Shown here one piece after another: positions 5,916 through 10,068 of a stretch of DNA of 10,068 nucleotides. The notes under the pieces are model-generated. The model ran no database searches, was not told where the DNA came from, and saw nothing but the letters and a program-made list of their open reading frames with translations. The translations under genes and the position numbers were made by a program. Within the stretch, counting starts at the first letter, position 1. Each line of letters opens with the position of its first letter. The stretch is from contig JAJRSQ010000302.1 in the NCBI GenBank assembly GCA_024278725.1, positions 1-10,068 of the forward strand, in the 5' to 3' direction. Origin of the DNA: Chloroflexota bacterium. Its GTDB lineage: Bacteria > Chloroflexota > Anaerolineae > 4572-78.

Positions 5916-6602
5916 CTATCGCGCCGGGGCGAGATAAAATAATATGGCGAAATAGTGGCAAATGCTTCCGCCCAGCACAAATACGTGCCAAACGGTATGG
6001 GTGTAGCGATATTTTTTCAGCATATAGAAAATGATGCCGAGGGTATACACTCCGCCGCCTGCCGCCAGCCAAATCAGCCCGCCGAGCGGAATGTTCGCAA
6101 TCATTTCCCGGACGGCGATGACGCTGAGCCAGCCCATCAGAATGTATGCCAGCACGGAAACTTTCTGAAAGCGGTTGATGAACAAGGCTTTGAAACCCAC
6201 GCCCAGCAGCGCCAGCCCCCAAACCACCAGCAACAGCGTCCAGCCCATTGTGCCGCGCACCCCCACCAGCAAAAACGGGGTGTACGTGCCGGCTATCAGC
6301 AAAAAGATGGCGGCATGGTCAAAAATGCGGAAAACTCGTTTCACGCGCGGTTGTTGAAAACTGTGGTACAGCGTTGAGGCAAGGTACAGAATGACGAGCG
6401 TCGCGCCGTAAATGCTGAAGCTGACAATCTGGGTGATGTTGCCGTTCATCACCGCCAGCACCACCAAAAGGGTCAAACCGGCGATGCTCAAACCCGCACC
6501 GATGCCGTGGGTGATGCTGTTGGCAATTTCTTCGCCCAGTGAATAAATTCGCTTGGACGTTTCGGATGTTTTATCCTTCATTGTTTGTAATTTGGATGAC
6601 AT
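5916..6602 (-). CDS. Hemolysin III / PAQR-family membrane protein
   Basis: This 228-residue protein, with about seven membrane segments, matches the bacterial hemolysin III (YqfA/PAQR) family. Visible family signatures are EEIANSITHGIGAG at residues 24-37, STLYHS at 76-81 with His80, FDHAAIFLLIAGTYTPF at 94-110 with Asp95, and THTVWHVFVLGGSICHYFAI at 201-220 with His202, His206 and His216. These His and Asp positions correspond to the metal site proposed for the PAQR fold. The physiological role of bacterial members is unsettled; the hemolysin name should not be read as evidence of a toxin. The ATG at 6600-6602 is chosen because GGAGGAG lies just upstream; an internal ATG at codon 8 has no such site. 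It is the first gene of the operon with the methyltransferase and LLM oxidoreductase. Confidence 0.93.
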   Translation of the reverse strand: MSSKLQTMKDKTSETSKRIYSLGEEIANSITHGIGAGLSIAGLTLLVVLAVMNGNITQIVSFSIYGATLVILYLASTLYHSFQQPRVKRVFRIFDHAAIFLLIAGTYTPFLLVGVRGTMGWTLLLVVWGLALLGVGFKALFINRFQKVSVLAYILMGWLSVIAVREMIANIPLGGLIWLAAGGGVYTLGIIFYMLKKYRYTHTVWHVFVLGGSICHYFAILFYLAPAR

Positions 6603-6634
6603 TTTTCTCCTCCGGGGGGGGAAATCACACCGAA

Positions 6635-6663
6635 ATTGTACTCCGCAAACGGTGTTCCATCAA
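6635..6663 (-). promoter_or_regulatory. Promoter of the hemolysin III operon
   Basis: On the minus strand TTGATG (6658-6663) and TACAAT (6635-6640) are separated by 17 bases. The -10 lies 32 bases before the ATG. It sits between the lipoprotein terminator and the hemolysin III gene, which fits an independent transcription unit. Confidence 0.5.
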
Positions 6664-6676
6664 ATTTCATCCGTGC

Positions 6677-6712
6677 AAAAAAATCGGGGCGACCCGTTCG
6701 CCACCCCGATTT
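6677..6712 (-). terminator. Rho-independent terminator after the lipoprotein gene
   Basis: A perfect 9-bp inverted repeat, AAATCGGGG (6681-6689) and CCCCGATTT (6704-6712), has an inner GCGA/TCGC pairing. On the minus strand it is followed by seven T (complement of 6677-6683). It lies 27 bases after the lipoprotein stop and before the hemolysin III promoter. Confidence 0.85.
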
Positions 6713-6739
6713 CACAGAAGAAGCTTTCGTTACAACAAA

Positions 6740-7606
6740 TTATTGTGGACAACCAATATAATTGTCTTTTCCGATACCGTATTCAAATGATTGTGAATAT
6801 GTCACACCATTATATTCAAACTCCACCCCTGAAACAAACTCCCCTTCCTGCAACGGATAAGCTACCCAAGTCCAACTCTGTGTAGTTCCCGGATCAATAA
6901 TAGGTTGCGGGTATGGCGGCAATAGTGGCCAAGCTGGATCAGGCTCAGCCGGGATAATATAACTCGGATAATGCACCTCGAAAGTTTGTGTCTGACCGGG
7001 AAAATAGCCGCTTGCCAGCTCTGTTTTCACTGTTTTGTCCTGGCTCCACTGCCACATTTTCTCATCCTTCCGCTCATCAATGCCATTTGTGATAATCCAG
7101 TGCGTAGGTTTCCAAATAGGCAAAATGGCTTCAGTTCCATTATTCGTAATTGAAAAATTAATCTGAAAACTTCGAATGCCTGAAAAGACTTCAGTTTCAG
7201 AATAGTACGGGAGTTTAGCCCCAAATTTACATGCATAATACGGACTATCAAATTTTACCACCAAATCCGGCTTGGGGGTCGGCGTGGGTGGGATGGGCGT
7301 CGGGGTCGCAGTGTCGGTGGGTGTGGGCGTCGGAGTATCCGTCGGTACAGGGGTCGGCGTATTGGTCGGGGTGGGGGTATTGGTGGCAGTTGAGGTAGGG
7401 GTAAAAGTTGCGGTGGGCGTCGGGGTTGCGGTTGAAGTTGGCGTTGGGGTGTTGGTTGGTGTGGCAGTTGGTTGGGCGGTCAGAGTCGCAATAACCCCGG
7501 CTTGCACGGTGGCATCAATATCAGCCTGAGATATACTGTTGCACGCCGTGGTAATCAATGCCAGTAATGCCACTGCAACGAGCAAAAATGAGGTGCGCTT
7601 GGTCAT
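6740..7606 (-). CDS. Putative lipoprotein with Thr/Pro-rich linker and C-terminal beta-type domain
   Basis: A 288-residue protein likely exported and lipid-anchored: MTKR is followed by a hydrophobic segment at residues 6-18 and Cys22 in ITTAC, a plausible though imperfect lipobox. Next comes QADIDATVQAGVIATLTAQ, then a Thr/Pro-rich linker (about 45-112) made of TPTP/TNTP/TATP units, then a globular domain of about 175 residues containing SFQINFSITNNGTEA near 146 and many aromatic residues, which suggests an Ig-like beta sandwich. Cys126 and Cys286 could form a disulfide. This layout is frequent in Chloroflexota surface proteins. The specific function is unknown. The frame extends to 7696, but the ATG at 7604-7606 with AGAAAGG upstream and a signal peptide directly after it is preferred. 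The C-terminal domain coding region looks more AT-rich than neighbouring genes. Confidence 0.8.
   Translation of the reverse strand: MTKRTSFLLVAVALLALITTACNSISQADIDATVQAGVIATLTAQPTATPTNTPTPTSTATPTPTATFTPTSTATNTPTPTNTPTPVPTDTPTPTPTDTATPTPIPPTPTPKPDLVVKFDSPYYACKFGAKLPYYSETEVFSGIRSFQINFSITNNGTEAILPIWKPTHWIITNGIDERKDEKMWQWSQDKTVKTELASGYFPGQTQTFEVHYPSYIIPAEPDPAWPLLPPYPQPIIDPGTTQSWTWVAYPLQEGEFVSGVEFEYNGVTYSQSFEYGIGKDNYIGCPQ
7271..7474 (-). repeat. Low-complexity repeat coding for the Thr/Pro linker
   Basis: Degenerate short-period repeats of Thr and Pro codons encode lipoprotein residues of about 45-112. The opposite strand reads as a Val/Gly-rich frame, which is a by-product. Such tracts can change length by slippage. 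Confidence 0.75.
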
Positions 7607-7655
7607 GGTTGGGAGCCTTTCTGCAAAGATGCATAATTGTTTCTGCTTTACCAAA

Positions 7656-7684
7656 ATTATAGGACGCAAAATTAAGAACTGCAA
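7656..7684 (-). promoter_or_regulatory. Promoter of the lipoprotein gene
   Basis: On the minus strand a perfect TATAAT (7656-7661) lies 17 bases after TTGCAG (7679-7684). It is 49 bases upstream of the chosen ATG, which also supports the shorter start. Confidence 0.5.
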
Positions 7685-7707
7685 AATTATCTTCACTCAA
7701 AAGAATA

Positions 7708-7757
7708 TTTTCACACATTGCTCGTCCTGATACGGATATCGGATATAGCTGTGAAAA
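7708..7757. promoter_or_regulatory. Possible operator: TTTTCACA / TGTGAAAA inverted repeat with tandem CGGATAT
   Basis: A perfect 8-bp inverted repeat, TTTTCACA (7708-7715) and TGTGAAAA (7750-7757), is separated by 34 bases. Between the arms CGGATAT occurs twice in tandem (7733-7746). The group lies between two divergent promoters, and the right arm nearly touches the -35 of the oxidoreductase gene. That it binds a regulator is inference. Confidence 0.35.
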
Positions 7758-7758
7758 G

Positions 7759-7787
7759 TTGGTCTTTTCCCGGATGCACTCTATAAT
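7759..7787 (+). promoter_or_regulatory. Promoter of the aldehyde:ferredoxin oxidoreductase gene
   Basis: TTGGTC (7759-7764) and a perfect TATAAT (7782-7787) are separated by 17 bases. Transcription would begin near 7794, leaving a short leader of about 17 bases with GGAG at 7800-7803. Confidence 0.55.
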
Positions 7788-7810
7788 GTCCACAAAAATG
7801 GAGTTGCCAT

Positions 7811-8326
7811 ATGATGACGATTGCCGGAAAATATCTGCGGGTGAATCTGAGCGCCCAAACTTGGGAAGTTGCGCCCATCTCGGCGGCTGATGTGAAAACG
7901 TGGCTACTGGGCTCCGGGTACGCCGCCAAACTGTTTTTCGATACGATGGACGCCACCCTCGACCCGCTTGACCCCGAAAGCCCACTGCTGATATTCAACG
8001 GCGTGCTGACGGGCACTTTCGCGCCCACCGGCGCGCGCACATCCTTTTGCGGACGCTCGCCGCTGACGGGCATTTGGAATGAAGCGAATCTGGGCGGGCA
8101 CTGGGGCGCGGAACTCCGCTTCGCCGGATATGACGGGCTGGTCATCACCGGGCGGGCGGAAAAACCGTGCTACCTGTGGATTGACGGCAGAACCGGCGCC
8201 ATCGAATTTCGGGACGCGACCCACCTCTGGGGCAGCGATTATTTCGCCACCGCCGATGCGCTCATCGCGGAAACGGATGCGCGGGCGCAGGTGGCGGGCA
8301 TCGGGCAGGCGGGCGAAATCTGGTGA
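7811..8326 (+). CDS. Aldehyde:ferredoxin oxidoreductase, N-terminal fragment (frameshifted)
   Basis: These 171 residues match the first domain of the tungsten-bispterin aldehyde:ferredoxin oxidoreductase (AOR) family: GKYLRVNLSAQTWEV near residue 6, LLGSGYAAKLFFD at 32-44, DPLDPESPLLIFNGVLTGT near 51, SPLTGIWNEANLGGHWG at 83-99, ELRFAGYDGLVITGRAEKP at 101-119 and HLWGSDYF. The frame ends in AGIGQAGEIW and TGA, inside the domain, where intact homologues continue with a segment that is found here in the -1 frame. The start ATG 7811 has GGAG seven bases upstream; ATG 7814 is equally possible. The fragment should be read together with the next entry: combined they give about 605 residues, the usual AOR length. 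Whether the break is a real mutation, a sequence error or a coupled two-polypeptide arrangement cannot be decided here. Confidence 0.85.
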   Translation: MMTIAGKYLRVNLSAQTWEVAPISAADVKTWLLGSGYAAKLFFDTMDATLDPLDPESPLLIFNGVLTGTFAPTGARTSFCGRSPLTGIWNEANLGGHWGAELRFAGYDGLVITGRAEKPCYLWIDGRTGAIEFRDATHLWGSDYFATADALIAETDARAQVAGIGQAGEIW

Positions 8327-9627
8327 AAATAGCGGGCATCATGGCGGGCGCATCGCATTATGTGCGCGCGGCGGCTCGCGGCGGGATGGGTGCGGTGCTG
8401 GGGAGCAAAAATCTCAAAGCCATCGTTGTGCGCGGCACGCAACGCCCCCAATACGCCGACAAAAATGCCTTTCGCGCAGAAGTGAAATCCCAAAATGCCG
8501 ATATAAAAGTTCACGCCGCCGGACTCGCCGAACTGGGCACGGCGGGCGGCGCAGAAACCGCCGAATGGTACGGCGATATGCCGCTCAAAAACTGGTCGGC
8601 GGGCAGTTGGGACGGCGTGAAAAAAGTAACGGGCAGCGTACTGTACGATGCTTTTAAAACGCGCGACACGTTCTGTTTTGCCTGCCCCATCGGGTGCGGC
8701 AAAGAGGTGGAAGTGCCCGACGGGAAATATCAGACCCCGCGCGGCGAGGGGGTGGAATATGAAACCGTCTCCGGCTTCGGGGGGATGGCGCAGGTGGACG
8801 ATGTCGCCGCCGTGACGCTGGCGAGTTCGCTGTGCAACCGCTTCGGGCTGGACACCATCTCCACCTCATCCGCCATTGCTTTTGCGATGGAAGCGTTTGA
8901 AAAAGGAATCATCAGCCGGGCGGATACCGGCGGGCTGGATTTGACCTTCGGCAATGCGGACGCAATGCTGGCGATGATTGAGAAAATCGCTTTCCGGCAA
9001 GACGCGGGCGACGCGCTGGCGGATGGGGTGCGTGCGGCGGCGCATCGGTGGGGCAACGGCGCGGAAGCCTTCGCCATTCACGTGAAGGGGATGGAAATAC
9101 CCTATCACGACCCCCGCGCATTCATCAGTATGGCGGTCAATTACGCCACCGCGAACCGGGGCGCGTGCCATCTGGAATCCCTTTCGTATTGGAACGGCTA
9201 CGGCGTGCCGCTGCCGGAATTGGGATACACCGAGCCGGTTCCGCCGCACGAAAGCACCCCTGCGCAGGCAAAACTGGCGGTGGATTATCAGGATTATATG
9301 GGCGCGTTCAATCCGTTGGGACTGTGCAAATTCATTGTGAAAGGACATGCCCAACCGCGGGATGTGGTCGCGCTGGTGAACCACGCGCTGGGCTGGCAAT
9401 GGACATCGGAGGAATTGATGGCGACGGGGGCGCGTCTTTTCCGGCTGAAACGGCGCATCAACCTGCGCTACGGCATTTCCGCCGCAGACGACACCCTGCC
9501 CGTGCGGCTGCTCACCGAACCCCGCCCCGATGGGCACGCGGCGGGCACGCTGCCCCAACTCGATGCGCTGTTGGTGGAATATTATCGCCTGCGCGGTTGG
9601 GATACCAACGGCACACCCACCGATTAA
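8323..9627 (+). CDS. Aldehyde:ferredoxin oxidoreductase, main C-terminal part (frameshifted)
   Basis: These 434 residues continue the AOR protein. AARGGMGAVLGSKNLKAIVV (17-36) completes the pterin-binding first domain. CFACPIGC gives Cys118, Cys121 and Cys125 in the CxxCxxxC iron-sulfur motif, and the fourth ligand is probably Cys335 in LGLCKF. KGMEIPYHDPRA (255-266) and ATANRGACHLES are further family signatures. The enzyme oxidises aldehydes to carboxylates (or the reverse) with ferredoxin in anaerobes; the substrate range is unknown. The nominal start is GTG 8323-8325, overlapping the previous TGA as GTGA, but homology runs upstream across the junction, so an independent start is not the natural reading. 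The stop TAA overlaps the stop of the convergent methyltransferase. Confidence 0.88.
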   Translation: MKIAGIMAGASHYVRAAARGGMGAVLGSKNLKAIVVRGTQRPQYADKNAFRAEVKSQNADIKVHAAGLAELGTAGGAETAEWYGDMPLKNWSAGSWDGVKKVTGSVLYDAFKTRDTFCFACPIGCGKEVEVPDGKYQTPRGEGVEYETVSGFGGMAQVDDVAAVTLASSLCNRFGLDTISTSSAIAFAMEAFEKGIISRADTGGLDLTFGNADAMLAMIEKIAFRQDAGDALADGVRAAAHRWGNGAEAFAIHVKGMEIPYHDPRAFISMAVNYATANRGACHLESLSYWNGYGVPLPELGYTEPVPPHESTPAQAKLAVDYQDYMGAFNPLGLCKFIVKGHAQPRDVVALVNHALGWQWTSEELMATGARLFRLKRRINLRYGISAADDTLPVRLLTEPRPDGHAAGTLPQLDALLVEYYRLRGWDTNGTPTD

Positions 9628-10068
9628 TCCGGCGTGCCCGCCACAATTTCCACCGGCAAGCCGAACATCACCATTGGCGATGTCCGCGTTATCCGAAAAC
9701 CCGCCCGCGCCACCGATTCGCGCACGAAAATCGGACGGCAATCCACCCAGCGCGGAAACCGGCGGTGCGCCCATTCATACCATCGCAGCGCCACCGGCGC
9801 GGGCATTTGTTTTGCCATCGACACCACCACCAGCCGCCCGCTCGGCTTCAGCGCCCGCCGAATCTCCCCCAGCACGCGCGGAATTTCGGGGGTATCAAAT
9901 AATTCCAGGGTAAAACTGATGAACACCGCATCAAAGCGGCGAGCCGGCGCGGACAAGTGCGCCGCGTCGCCGCAAAACAGGTGGGCGCGCAAAAGAAAAT
10001 CGGCGGCGCGCAACTTTCGCCGCGCCACCACCGCCATCCCGTCCGACAAATCCACCCCGAACACCGCG
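9624..10068 (-). CDS. Class I SAM-dependent methyltransferase, 3' part, cut by window edge
   Basis: About 148 residues of the C-terminal part are visible; the start and SAM motif I lie beyond the right edge. The visible sequence begins AVFGVDLSDGM, which is the segment after motif I, so the GTG near 10064 is internal and not a start. Other signs are FCGDAAHL, RFDAVFISFTLELFD for motif II, EIRRALKPSGRLVVVSM for the motif III region, then YEWAHRRFPRWVDCRPI and a final MVMFGLPVEIVAG. This resembles UbiE/menaquinone- or phospholipid-type methyltransferases, but the substrate cannot be assigned. Its TAA (9624-9626) overlaps the convergent oxidoreductase TAA within the palindrome TTAA. Confidence 0.85.
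   Translation of the reverse strand, partial: AVFGVDLSDGMAVVARRKLRAADFLLRAHLFCGDAAHLSAPARRFDAVFISFTLELFDTPEIPRVLGEIRRALKPSGRLVVVSMAKQMPAPVALRWYEWAHRRFPRWVDCRPIFVRESVARAGFRITRTSPMVMFGLPVEIVAGTPD

Noticed and set aside
7272..7529. Plus-strand Val/Gly-rich frame
   Set aside because: It is the complement of the Thr/Pro linker codons and has no support of its own.
7607..7696. Longer start for the lipoprotein at 7696
   Set aside because: It would bury the signal peptide 30 residues inside the protein and place the start upstream of the predicted -10 element.
8313..8326. Programmed -1 ribosomal frameshift in the oxidoreductase gene
   Set aside because: The bases around the junction do not form an X XXY YYZ slippery heptamer and no obvious downstream pseudoknot was seen, so mutation, sequence error or restart is more likely.
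8866..9774. Minus-strand frame of 302 codons opposite the oxidoreductase
   Set aside because: It is antisense to strongly conserved AOR sequence and has no recognisable domain.
9048..9902. Plus-strand frame of 284 codons near the right end
   Set aside because: It overlaps the oxidoreductase in another frame and then the antisense of the methyltransferase; Arg/Pro/His-rich composition is typical of a high-GC shadow.

Overview
The window reads as a bacterial chromosome fragment, probably Chloroflexota and most likely an Anaerolineae-type anaerobe. This is inferred from three things seen together: a lipoprotein with a long Thr-Pro linker of a kind common in that group, an F420-type flavin oxidoreductase, and anaerobic enzymes (citrate lyase and a tungsten aldehyde:ferredoxin oxidoreductase). 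No rRNA, tRNA or CRISPR array was seen.

Layout. Bases 1-2114 (minus strand) hold a citrate lyase operon. It starts with a fused acyl-carrier/beta-subunit gene (citD-citE in one frame), followed by citF, which runs off the left edge. A small cassette lies between them: a four-helix-bundle (S23/IVP-family) gene flanked by inverted arrays of a 7-bp unit. A second inverted array of the same unit, without cargo, lies in the untranslated leader of citDE. Divergent from the operon, 2520-4265 (plus) encodes a PAP2-family membrane phosphatase and a divergent YchF/OLA1-type P-loop NTPase. Convergent to that pair, 4279-6602 (minus) is a three-gene operon: a hemolysin III/PAQR membrane protein, a class I SAM methyltransferase, and an LLM-class flavin/F420 oxidoreductase joined to it by an ATGA overlap.

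Upstream of that operon, and separated by a strong hairpin terminator, is a minus-strand lipoprotein gene (6740-7606). Its promoter region is shared with a divergent plus-strand aldehyde:ferredoxin oxidoreductase (7811-9627), which a -1 frameshift at about 8320 splits into two frames. The window closes with the 3' part of a minus-strand methyltransferase whose stop codon overlaps the oxidoreductase stop.

Function. The citrate lyase genes point to anaerobic cleavage of citrate to acetate and oxaloacetate. The oxidoreductase would interconvert aldehydes and carboxylates with ferredoxin if the reading frame is functional. The least explained structure is the pair of heptamer-array elements in the citrate lyase operon: each abuts the ribosome binding site of a cit gene in the same orientation, one carries a gene, and both affect transcript or protein ends.
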